DNA of 43,388 nt from a virus: IMG/VR virus record IMGVR_UViG_3300048006_000273, positions 1 to 43,388 of that record. One strand, given 5' to 3'. Shown here in pieces: positions 1 through 6,680 of the stretch (position 1 is the first letter of the stretch; each line of letters starts with the position of its first letter). The notes beneath the pieces are model-generated. The model saw nothing but the letters and a program-made list of their open reading frames with translations. It did not search any database and was not told where the DNA came from. The position numbers were made by a program, and so were the translations under genes.

Positions 1-926
1 CTCGCGAAGATTATTCCGCGTATCTAGCGCGTGTAAATCGTGCTGTGTTTACGCCATATACCCAACGGTTGATTCGAGCGGCAGCAGGGTTAATTCTGCG
101 TAAGCCAATTAATATTGTTGGTGATCCATATTGGACAGAAGTTTTCAACAAAGACGTTGATGGTTGCGGTTCAGATCTGGATGAGTATGCACGTCGCCTA
201 GTGATCTGTGCGCTGACCTATGGCCATTGTCATACGTTGGTTGACTTTCCCGGCCCAACAGAAGCCCGAAGCCTTGCAGAAGATCGTGCGTTAAATCGTC
301 GTCCATATTGGATTGAGGTTGACCCAACCAAAGTGTATGGCTGGCGTTTGGACCGCGAATCAAATTACGGCAACTTGACGCAAGTGCGTATTGGCGAGAA
401 AGCTGTTGTAGCTGACGGTGAATTTGGAGAAAAGGTTTATGACCAGATTCGTGTCATTGAGCCGGGTCGTTATCGCGTCTATCGGCAAGAAGAGCAAAAC
501 AAAGCGATGCAAGGGAACTTCCCATACCCCTCTTCGTTTGACCAATCAGACGCTACTGCGGAGTTTGAGCTTATTGAGTCTGGGCCGTATTCACTTGATC
601 AAGTCCCGCTGGTCACCATATACGCGAACAAGACGGACACGCTGACAAGTCGTCCACCATTACTGGACATTGCTCATCTGAACCTTGCTCACTTCCAGCG
701 TCAAGCTGACTTGATTCATAGCTTGCATATCGCATCACAACCGATGCTGGTGCTTGAGGGCTGGGATGACCAGACTAAGGATATGGCTGTGAGTGTGAAC
801 TATGCGATGGCGACACAGCCGGGAAACAAGGTCTATTACGTGGAGCCTGCCGCTAGTGCTTTTGAAGCGCAATCTGCGGAGATCCAAGAGTTACAGCAAC
901 AAATGGCGACGTTGGGCATCAGCACG
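1..926 (+). repeat. Left copy of a diverged terminal repeat (pairs with 42463-43388)
   Basis: These bases align without gaps to 42463-43388 at an offset of 42,462. I count about 53 mismatches (about 94 percent identity), nearly all at third codon positions, and none in 801-926. The repeat shows that the sequence closes into a circle. It is probably an assembly product of two co-occurring strains rather than a true duplication of half the portal gene. Confidence 0.9.
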
Positions 927-1262
927 CTTAGCCAACAGAAATTCGTAGCTGAATCGGCTGACGCACGACGATTAGACCGTATCGACACAAATTCAATGCT
1001 GTCGATGGTTTCTATGGACCTGGAGTCAGGTTTGCAAAAGGCTTATAACCTTGCTGCTAATTACTTGGGTATTGAGCCACCTGAAGTAAAAATCAGCCGT
1101 GACTTTGACCTTCAGCGTCTTATCGGCCAAGACATTACAGCGATGGCTCAACTATTCCAGGACAGCATTATTGATCGCGAAGAGTTCCGCGACATGTTGG
1201 TACAGGGTGAAATCTTGCCTAACGCAGCCGAATCGCAAGACCAGTCAACAGAGGTACAGTAG
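1..1262 (+). CDS. Portal protein, C-terminal part (open at window start)
   Basis: Head-tail portal, the dodecameric ring through which DNA is packaged. The reading frame is open from base 3, so the gene is cut by the window edge. The GTG at 45 is not the start, because the second copy of this stretch has GTC there and stays open upstream to an ATG at 42273. Joined across the circle the protein is about 483 aa, a usual siphovirus portal length. A long helix-rich stretch with Gln repeats near 885-905 and an acidic tail fit the stem and wing of portal proteins. The position between the terminase/Lys-rich genes and the scaffold and capsid genes supports the call more than any single motif does. 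Confidence 0.85.
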   Translation, partial: REDYSAYLARVNRAVFTPYTQRLIRAAAGLILRKPINIVGDPYWTEVFNKDVDGCGSDLDEYARRLVICALTYGHCHTLVDFPGPTEARSLAEDRALNRRPYWIEVDPTKVYGWRLDRESNYGNLTQVRIGEKAVVADGEFGEKVYDQIRVIEPGRYRVYRQEEQNKAMQGNFPYPSSFDQSDATAEFELIESGPYSLDQVPLVTIYANKTDTLTSRPPLLDIAHLNLAHFQRQADLIHSLHIASQPMLVLEGWDDQTKDMAVSVNYAMATQPGNKVYYVEPAASAFEAQSAEIQELQQQMATLGISTLSQQKFVAESADARRLDRIDTNSMLSMVSMDLESGLQKAYNLAANYLGIEPPEVKISRDFDLQRLIGQDITAMAQLFQDSIIDREEFRDMLVQGEILPNAAESQDQSTEVQ

Positions 1263-1284
1263 GAGCACAACAGCTCTTATTCTC

Positions 1285-1392
1285 ATGGGACTTCGTTTTG
1301 AAGAGATCAATCCTCCCAAAAAAGAGGGATCATCAACTCCTGCTGCAAAGAAAGAAACTAAAAAAGCTAAAAGCAGTAAAGTAGAAGAGTAA
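1285..1392 (+). CDS. Small Lys-rich hypothetical protein (35 aa)
   Basis: A short frame opens at ATG 1285, 22 nt after the portal stop, and ends 13 nt before the scaffold gene. The protein starts MGLRFEEI and continues as a Pro/Lys/Ala-rich, strongly basic tail rich in KK pairs. A longer version of this frame starting at 1099 lies inside the portal gene and is very unlikely. No function is recognised. Its place in the head-gene order and tight spacing suggest a translated minor head or DNA-binding protein. Confidence 0.5.
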   Translation: MGLRFEEINPPKKEGSSTPAAKKETKKAKSSKVEE

Positions 1393-1405
1393 ATTACTTT
1401 TCACA

Positions 1406-2116
1406 ATGGAAGAACAAGTCATCCAGGAGACGCCCGTGGCGCCTTCTGAACAGCCCGTGGCTGAGACTGCGACTTCAACTCCCGCTGTAGACGTTTCAGC
1501 GTATGAGCAACAGATTCAAGCGTTAAAACTACGTGCTAACGAAGCCGAGGAAAAGTTCCAAGGCGTCAAAGGCAAGCTTGATGATGTTTACAAAAAACAA
1601 GACGATCAACGCAGAAAAACGCTTGAGGACCAAGGTCAATGGAAAGACCTTTGGGAAGAGGCCAACAAAACTGCTCAAGATAAGCAACAGCAAATTGCTG
1701 ACCTAGAGCGTCAATTGCAAGAGCTTCGGACGTCAAACGAAACTGCAGCAATGCAAACGTCTGCTTTGTCTGCAATTAGTCAGGCTGGAGCAATTAATGC
1801 TGAGCAGATGCTGCAATTAGTGCAGAACGGTCTTAAAAAGTCTGAAGATGGCAGCGTCAAAGTTCTTGACGGTGGCGTCGAGCAAGACCTAGGTGTTTAT
1901 TTAGCCAAGCTAAAAAATCCTGGCTCTGGCTTTGAACATCATTTCAAGCCAAGCACTCAAGCTGGCATGGGAGCTAAGCCTTCAACAGGAACTGCAGGTG
2001 CTGCAGGCATCGCAAATCCTTGGCTAGAGGGTAGTATTAACTTAACAAAGCAAATGGCTTTGGATGCTTCCGACCCTGATCTTGCAGCTGTGCTCAGGAG
2101 AGAGGCCGGTAAGTAG
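1406..2116 (+). CDS. Capsid scaffold protein
   Basis: Internal scaffold that guides procapsid assembly and is later removed. The 236 aa sequence has an acidic, Pro/Thr-rich disordered start (1-32), a long highly charged coiled coil (about 35-115) rich in E, K and Q, then a Gly/Ala-rich C-terminal part ending in a short basic helix. This is typical of scaffolds of HK97-fold phages, whose basic end touches the capsid protein. It lies directly between the portal and major capsid genes, the classical scaffold position. No serine-protease motif is seen, so it is probably a scaffold alone and not a fused protease. Confidence 0.85.
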   Translation: MEEQVIQETPVAPSEQPVAETATSTPAVDVSAYEQQIQALKLRANEAEEKFQGVKGKLDDVYKKQDDQRRKTLEDQGQWKDLWEEANKTAQDKQQQIADLERQLQELRTSNETAAMQTSALSAISQAGAINAEQMLQLVQNGLKKSEDGSVKVLDGGVEQDLGVYLAKLKNPGSGFEHHFKPSTQAGMGAKPSTGTAGAAGIANPWLEGSINLTKQMALDASDPDLAAVLRREAGK

Positions 2117-2151
2117 TCCCAGTGGGACACCATCTCAAGTCCGTGACTTGA
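2116..2151 (+). promoter_or_regulatory. Two tandem hairpins in front of the capsid gene
   Basis: Two perfect inverted repeats lie in the 65-nt gap: GTCCCA-G-TGGGAC at 2116-2128 and TCAAGTC-CGT-GACTTGA at 2135-2151. Neither is followed by a T run, so they are not terminators. They may stabilise or process the mRNA so that capsid protein is made in excess. That role is inference. Confidence 0.5.
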
Positions 2152-2181
2152 ACTTCCGCAAACATTATCCCTGAATAAGAA

Positions 2182-3261
2182 ATGGCTGCTCCATTTCAGA
2201 ATTATTCCGGCGGTGTCCTACTAGCGGACATCGTCAAGAGGAATAATCTCAGCACTTATGTGTCTGAGGCCATCAAAGAGCGCAGCTTGTTTATCAAGTC
2301 TGGTGCTGTTGTCCGTAACTCACTGCTCGATTCCCGCTCAGGCGGTACTCGTATTCAAGTTCCCGAGTTCAATCCTGTATCTCCAACAGAAGAGATCATG
2401 GACGGGACAGCTACGTGGGGCACCGGCTCCGGTGGCTACCTGACTCCACAAAAGATCGGTACTGGCACTCAAATTGCAAGCATCTGCCATCGCGGTTTCG
2501 CGTATGCCGTAGATGACATTGCAGTGTTGGCTGCTGGTGAAGATCCAATGCTTCACATCCGCAATCAGCTGGCTGATGCGATCAACAAGCTGAACAGCGC
2601 ACGTCTGTTCTCACAGCTTGCTGGTTTGTTCGGCACTGCTCTTTCTGCCAACGCACTGGACAAAGGTAAGGCTGCTGCTTCTGGCGCAACCGAAGCCAAC
2701 TTCCTCAGTGCAACCATGGTTGCTGAAGCACGCTCCAAGCTTGGAGAACGTGGTGAAGAGCTGGACACTCTGATTGTTCACCCTTCTGTTGCTTACTACC
2801 TGTATCAGGTAGGGATGCTGACCTTCTCTACTTCAGCACTTGCCGCTTCTGGCTCAGTGACCTGGGGTGGTGGTGGCGTAGGCATTGGCGCTCGCGAAGT
2901 TGGTGAGTTCGCAGGAATGCGAGTCGTTACCGACAGTTCAGTGAACACCGTTGCTCCTGGCACTGGTGGTCACCAACGTGAGTTCTACTGCTATCTGATT
3001 AAATCAGGCACCATCCTTGAAGGTGTGCAGCAGGAGCTTCGTATTGAAGCTGATCGCAACGTCCTCTCGAAGCAAGACGTGCTTTCTGTGGATTACCACA
3101 GCACCTATCACGTGATGGGTACTAAGTGGTCTGACGCTGGTGACAACCCCACCAACGCTCATCTGGCTACCGCTAACAAGTGGGCTGCCACCTATGACAT
3201 CGACCTGATCCCTATGGTTCAGTTGACTGTCAACTCTCCGCTGGATACCAGCACCATCTGA
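2182..3261 (+). CDS. Major capsid protein
   Basis: Main shell protein, 359 aa, most likely with the HK97 fold. An N-terminal arm leads into a Gly-rich loop (about 50-95) resembling an E-loop. Then come a helical spine, a block with HPSVAYYLYQ typical of capsid P-domains, and a C-terminal part rich in beta strands. The sequence is even in composition, lacks Cys clusters, and uses common codons as expected of a highly made protein. It follows the scaffold and precedes the connector genes. The ATG at 2182 has only a weak purine-rich ribosome site. No N-terminal delta domain is apparent, in agreement with the separate scaffold gene. Confidence 0.9.
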   Translation: MAAPFQNYSGGVLLADIVKRNNLSTYVSEAIKERSLFIKSGAVVRNSLLDSRSGGTRIQVPEFNPVSPTEEIMDGTATWGTGSGGYLTPQKIGTGTQIASICHRGFAYAVDDIAVLAAGEDPMLHIRNQLADAINKLNSARLFSQLAGLFGTALSANALDKGKAAASGATEANFLSATMVAEARSKLGERGEELDTLIVHPSVAYYLYQVGMLTFSTSALAASGSVTWGGGGVGIGAREVGEFAGMRVVTDSSVNTVAPGTGGHQREFYCYLIKSGTILEGVQQELRIEADRNVLSKQDVLSVDYHSTYHVMGTKWSDAGDNPTNAHLATANKWAATYDIDLIPMVQLTVNSPLDTSTI

Positions 3262-3277
3262 TCTTGATCAGAGCAAA

Positions 3278-3299
3278 GGCCCTACCATTAGGTGGGGCC
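3278..3299 (+). terminator. Hairpin after the capsid gene, weak terminator or attenuator
   Basis: A 9-bp stem (GGCCCTACC, loop ATTA, GGTGGGGCC, with one G-U pair) lies 17 nt after the capsid stop. The following bases are only moderately T-rich, so a partial stop is more likely than full termination. It would lower expression of the connector genes relative to capsid. Confidence 0.5.
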
Positions 3300-3315
3300 A
3301 CCTTATTATTGTCTT

Positions 3316-3846
3316 ATGGCTGCCACGATCAACGCCACACTCAAGAGTGAGACAGCCAACAGCTTTGTGACGTTGGCAGAGGCAGACGCGTATTTTGAAA
3401 CCGTCCCAAGCTCAACGCAGTGGGACAACAAACAAGACGACAACAAAAATCGTGCTTTGATTTCAGCTACAAGCTGGATCGACACATTGAATTTCTATGG
3501 TGATCGTTGCGATTCAAGCCAAGCCTTAAGTTGGCCCCGCAATAATTATCATGTCGATCGCGTAGAACTGACCTGTTCGGCAATTCCAAACGCAATTAAA
3601 AAAGCTACATATCTATTAGCGTTTGAACTGGCTAATGACACGGACGCGATTACAGGGACTACCGGCGATAAGGGGTTATACGAAGAAGTCGAACTCGGAG
3701 ACCTTAAGGTCAAGTACAACACTTCCAGCCAAGCTACTGGAACTATCAATAACGTATTCGACGTTTACCCTTGGCTGCAGTCTTATCTTGGTGCTTATTG
3801 CCTTGGAGGTTCTGGCTCTTATCAAGTTCGTATGGTGAGGGGTTGA
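3316..3846 (+). CDS. Head-tail connector, DnaT-like adaptor family
   Basis: A 176 aa protein of the adaptor type that binds under the portal. A helical bundle N-terminus (FVTLAEADAYFE) and a mid-region with SATSWID and ALSWPR match the pattern of phage head-tail adaptors annotated as DnaT-like or gp6-like. The frame could start at GTG 3292, inside the preceding hairpin. ATG 3316 is preferred because it gives the usual MAATINATL start and lies clear of the hairpin. It is followed within 1 nt by the stopper gene, as in other siphoviruses. Confidence 0.7.
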   Translation: MAATINATLKSETANSFVTLAEADAYFETVPSSTQWDNKQDDNKNRALISATSWIDTLNFYGDRCDSSQALSWPRNNYHVDRVELTCSAIPNAIKKATYLLAFELANDTDAITGTTGDKGLYEEVELGDLKVKYNTSSQATGTINNVFDVYPWLQSYLGAYCLGGSGSYQVRMVRG

Positions 3847-3847
3847 G

Positions 3848-4225
3848 ATGTCACTTGTAGACAGCACTTTTAAGTCAATCCCCAAAGATCTATTGGACGA
3901 ATGGGGCCAAGACATCACGCTTGTCAAAACGACAACGCCACGCACTTACGACCCAGCGACTGGTGCTGTGACTGGTGCGGACACGTCTGTCGTGCTGAAA
4001 GGTTTGATTTCTAATGTCTCAGCGAGAGAAAACGACGGGCTTTATCAAACGACCGACATCAAGGTAATTATTGGTGGTGACGAGTTGGGTTCTTACTATC
4101 CAACTGAAGCCGACCGCATTCAGTATTCACAAGCTGGCGTGACAAGAGAAGCGAAGATTTTAAATGTATTGAGCTTGAGGGGTGAAGATCCTTTACTTCA
4201 CACGATTATCGCGAGGCCGCAGTAA
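3848..4225 (+). CDS. Head closure (stopper) protein
   Basis: A 125 aa protein in the slot where siphoviruses encode the head-completion stopper that seals the portal after packaging. It has a short helical start, then mostly beta strands (GDELGSYYPTEADRIQ, TREAKILNVLSL), as in the SPP1 gp16 and HK97 connector families. It begins 1 nt after the preceding stop, and its own stop overlaps the next start as TAATG, so translation is coupled. The family call rests on size, fold-like pattern and order, not on a diagnostic motif. Confidence 0.6.
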   Translation: MSLVDSTFKSIPKDLLDEWGQDITLVKTTTPRTYDPATGAVTGADTSVVLKGLISNVSARENDGLYQTTDIKVIIGGDELGSYYPTEADRIQYSQAGVTREAKILNVLSLRGEDPLLHTIIARPQ

Positions 4226-4797
4226 TGGCATTTAAAAATAAATTCTGGGATGCCGCTAAACAGCTAGACATGGTTGTTGCTTCTACTGTCACAGCAGGCC
4301 CGTTGCGGGCTGCACATCGAGTCGTCACTGAGTTACAAGAAGAAGGGCCAAGCTGGACAGGCAGGTTCTCAAACTCTTGGAGTGTGAGCACTTTTGACGG
4401 GCGTTCCTACCAAGGGGATGGAGCCCCCGGAGAGCCTCGTCGTCTTAATATCCCTTTGCTTACCGGCAGGCAGGCAATTAAGGCTGGTTTTGCAAAAGAT
4501 CGTGTTGTTTATACAGTTTTTAATTTCAGCCCTTGGGCTGGGCAAGCTGTTGACTTTGAACAAGATAGATTTTTTCGTCCAACTGAAACACCTCAGACTC
4601 AGCTAGGTCTGAGCAAATGGGAGGTTTCTAATAATGCCAGGCGTCCGCGAGGTCTACGTGGGGATATTTATTCAGGGCCTTCAGGAGGGCAAGCTTCCCG
4701 AACTGCGCCCTTGGATTGGTTCACTAAATACGTTACTGGCGGTAGGCTCGATAGATCTGTGACTATAGAGATGAATAACATGCTTGGGTCGTTATGA
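4225..4797 (+). CDS. Tail completion protein, HK97-gp10-like
   Basis: A 190 aa protein between the stopper and the tail terminator, where HK97-gp10-type tail-completion proteins lie. It carries an N-terminal helix, a central segment with the conserved-looking phrase WTGRFSNSW, and FNFSPWAGQAVDFE, like the part of gp10 proteins that holds N-terminal helices and the YA..VEFG-like strand. It begins by TAATG overlap and ends by a 4-nt ATGA overlap with the next gene. Function is assigned mainly by neighbourhood. Confidence 0.55.
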   Translation: MAFKNKFWDAAKQLDMVVASTVTAGPLRAAHRVVTELQEEGPSWTGRFSNSWSVSTFDGRSYQGDGAPGEPRRLNIPLLTGRQAIKAGFAKDRVVYTVFNFSPWAGQAVDFEQDRFFRPTETPQTQLGLSKWEVSNNARRPRGLRGDIYSGPSGGQASRTAPLDWFTKYVTGGRLDRSVTIEMNNMLGSL

Positions 4798-5225
4798 GGT
4801 ATCAAGCTGTTCGAGCTGCAGTTGAGTCACCCATCCAGACAGCGTTTGGGGCATTAAGCCCTGCAGTGCCTGTTTTCTTCGACAACATTACCGCCGCTCC
4901 AGAAAATTCAACAACAGAATATATCAAAGTATCTTTAAGTTTTGGGTTAACTACAGAACAAGGATTAACTACTAATCTTGACCGAATTAGGGGCTCTATT
5001 GTCGTTCGTGTCTATACCGAAAAAGGTAAAGGCCCCGCAAGGAATCAAACGTTGGTAGACACAGCGGTCACAACGCTGCTCAGTTTAAGTGCGTCAACTA
5101 GGGCAGCTACAGGTATTTATCTTCGCCCTGGAGTAGTTAATGGGCCTACTTTTTCAACGACTGAACAATCTCCCCACATGATGGGACGTATTGACGCAGG
5201 GTTTATTGCTGAAGATCACGGTTAG
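4794..5225 (+). CDS. Tail terminator protein (gpU-like)
   Basis: A 143 aa protein that probably caps the tail tube at its head end and fixes tail length together with the tape measure. The pattern is helix, then strands with EYIKVSLSFG, a basic hairpin, RGSIVVRVYTEKGKG, a helix with TLVDTAVTTLLSL and final strands. This is the alpha/beta layout of lambda gpU and of tail terminators in many siphoviruses. It is coupled to the previous gene by ATGA and lies 74 nt before the tail tube gene. Confidence 0.7.
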   Translation: MRYQAVRAAVESPIQTAFGALSPAVPVFFDNITAAPENSTTEYIKVSLSFGLTTEQGLTTNLDRIRGSIVVRVYTEKGKGPARNQTLVDTAVTTLLSLSASTRAATGIYLRPGVVNGPTFSTTEQSPHMMGRIDAGFIAEDHG

Positions 5226-5299
5226 TTGTTTTGCTGACAGCACGCTAAGCTGTATGAGTCCGGGTTTCGCCCGTAAGTCCACCATTCTCAGTACCACGA

Positions 5300-6040
5300 A
5301 TGGCTACCGTCCTTTCGGGCACCTCTGGAGCCCTTTATTACAAGCCAGCTGGCACATCTGGAACCTTTAAGGCTGCAGATGTAACTAGCGGCAGCGACAC
5401 GATCAACGTTGGAACGTTTCTGAACTTCAAAGCAAACGACAAAGTTTCGTTTACTACTGGCGGGGGTACGCTCCCCGGCGGTTTGGCGGCAGGAACTCCC
5501 GTTTTCATCAAAACCTACACGGCTTCCACTGGAGCAACAACGTTCTCTGCAACAGCAGGCGGCAGTCTCCTCAGCCTGTCAAACGACGGAACTGACGGCA
5601 CCAGTGCTTTCACGATTAAGTTTTCTGAGTTCCAAGCGGTCGCAAACGTGCGCTCTTGGAACTTTGAAGTAACCCGTGAAGAAATCGATGTAACAACCAT
5701 CGGTGGCACGCTGGGCCAAAACGCACCATTCCGAACCTTTATCTCTGGTTTTGCAGATGGTACAGGTTCAGCTGAGGTTTACTTCACTGATGACGACACC
5801 GGCATTTCGGCTCGTTTGATTGAAGACGTTACGCAGCGCAACCAAGCTGGTGCAACGTTCAAGCTGTATATGGATGCAATTGTTTCAGCTGGTACGCCAG
5901 ATGATGCAGCCAGTCGTTCCATTTCAATGGAAGCGGTGCTGACTTCTGCAAGTTATTCAGTTACTCCTGACGACGCACAGGCGGTATCAATTAACTTCCG
6001 TCCAACTGCAGCTCCTACATTCGACTTCGCTAAGAGCTAA
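5300..6040 (+). CDS. Major tail tube protein
   Basis: A 246 aa, beta-rich, Thr/Ser/Gly-rich protein in the tail tube slot (lambda gpV). The core from about 115 on has the classical tube pattern: SWNFEVTREEIDVTTIGG, then GFADGTGSAEVYF, then a final VLTSASYSVTPDDAQ segment. About 85 extra residues at the N-terminus (DTINVGTFLNFKANDKV and following) form an inserted beta domain, perhaps surface exposed. It is followed by an intrinsic terminator, which fits a highly expressed gene. The short CGGG/CCCG hairpin just upstream (5261-5275) is of unknown meaning. Confidence 0.8.
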   Translation: MATVLSGTSGALYYKPAGTSGTFKAADVTSGSDTINVGTFLNFKANDKVSFTTGGGTLPGGLAAGTPVFIKTYTASTGATTFSATAGGSLLSLSNDGTDGTSAFTIKFSEFQAVANVRSWNFEVTREEIDVTTIGGTLGQNAPFRTFISGFADGTGSAEVYFTDDDTGISARLIEDVTQRNQAGATFKLYMDAIVSAGTPDDAASRSISMEAVLTSASYSVTPDDAQAVSINFRPTAAPTFDFAKS

Positions 6041-6061
6041 TAGTCGATTGATGATAAAGAG

Positions 6062-6088
6062 GCTCCTGACATTGTTAGGGGCTTTTTT
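6062..6088 (+). terminator. Intrinsic terminator after the tail tube gene
   Basis: Stem GCTCCTGA, loop CATTG, TTAGGGGC (two G-U pairs), then six T. The tail assembly genes must be reached by read-through or by a promoter in 6089-6122 that I could not identify. Confidence 0.8.
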
Positions 6089-6122
6089 AGTGCTAGTGTA
6101 GTAAGACAATTAGTTGTAACTC

Positions 6123-6464
6123 ATGGCATTACGCGCCATTGACCGTCTCAAAAAAGCCGCAAATTTAGAAGCAACAAAAAGAGTCGTTACTCTTTCAGAC
6201 GACAGCAAGTTTGAGATGTGGGTTACGCCATTGACGATGGCAGAACGTGAGCGTGCTCAAAAACGTGCTGGATCGGATGACGCCAATGCATTTGCCCTAC
6301 AGCTTTTAATTACGAAGGCTAAGGATGAGGTGGGAGAATCTTTGTTCTTGGCTGGTGAAGTTGATGTGCTTAAGAACGAGGTCAAGGACAAGGATTTGCA
6401 AGCTTTGATGCTGGCAATTTTGACTGACGACGAAGAAGAAGAGGCAATCGACCCAAAATCCTAG
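6123..6464 (+). CDS. Tail assembly chaperone G
   Basis: A 113 aa chaperone that coats the tape measure protein during tail assembly. It has a basic N-terminal helix, a strand pair (KFEMWVTPLTMAERERAQ) and a very acidic C-terminus (a run of D and E near 105). It sits between the tail tube and tape measure genes, like lambda G. Its end contains a slippery heptamer 4 nt before the TAG stop, so some ribosomes continue into the T frame. Confidence 0.85.
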   Translation: MALRAIDRLKKAANLEATKRVVTLSDDSKFEMWVTPLTMAERERAQKRAGSDDANAFALQLLITKAKDEVGESLFLAGEVDVLKNEVKDKDLQALMLAILTDDEEEEAIDPKS

Positions 6465-6649
6465 GAGCCGAGCTTCGGAAAGATAACTGGCTCATGCTGC
6501 AGTTTGGTATTGCCAAAGAACTTGGCATGAGCTTGTCGGAGCTACGGTCAACGATGACAGCAGAAGAGGTTTTGGGTTGGAGCGCGTATTTTAAAATTTT
6601 GAACGAAGAGCAGGAGAAGGAGTTAGCAAAGGCAAGGCGTCGAAGGTAG
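6123..6649 (+). CDS. Tail assembly chaperone GT, made by -1 frameshift
   Basis: Reading starts as gene G. At 6452-6458 the heptamer C CCA AAA allows both tRNAs to slip back one base. Reading then goes on in the -1 frame (ATC CTA GGA and so on) to TAG 6647-6649, giving about 175 aa. The T part contains KDNWLMLQFGIAKELGMS and MTAEEVLGWSAYFKI, ending in a basic ARRRR-like tail. These are the usual features of siphovirus T extensions that contact the tape measure. The T frame has no good start of its own upstream of ATG 6494, which would lose its first part. The G to GT ratio set by slippage is expected to be important for tail assembly, as in lambda. Confidence 0.8.
6452..6458 (+). promoter_or_regulatory. 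Programmed -1 ribosomal frameshift site (C CCA AAA)
   Basis: The heptamer matches X XXY YYZ exactly in the G frame (CCA, AAA) and re-pairs as CCC, AAA. The zero-frame stop TAG follows at 6462. The -1 frame is open from 6428 to 6649. A GC-rich stretch after the stop (6463-6480) may add a weak stem, which I could not prove by eye. Confidence 0.85.
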
Positions 6650-6680
6650 AGTGTTGTAACTAAGGCTTTGTTGTACCGCT

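Noticed and set aside
1099-1284. Upstream extension of the 1285 small gene into the portal gene
   Set aside because: It overlaps the portal in another frame with unnatural composition; only the part after the portal stop looks like a gene.
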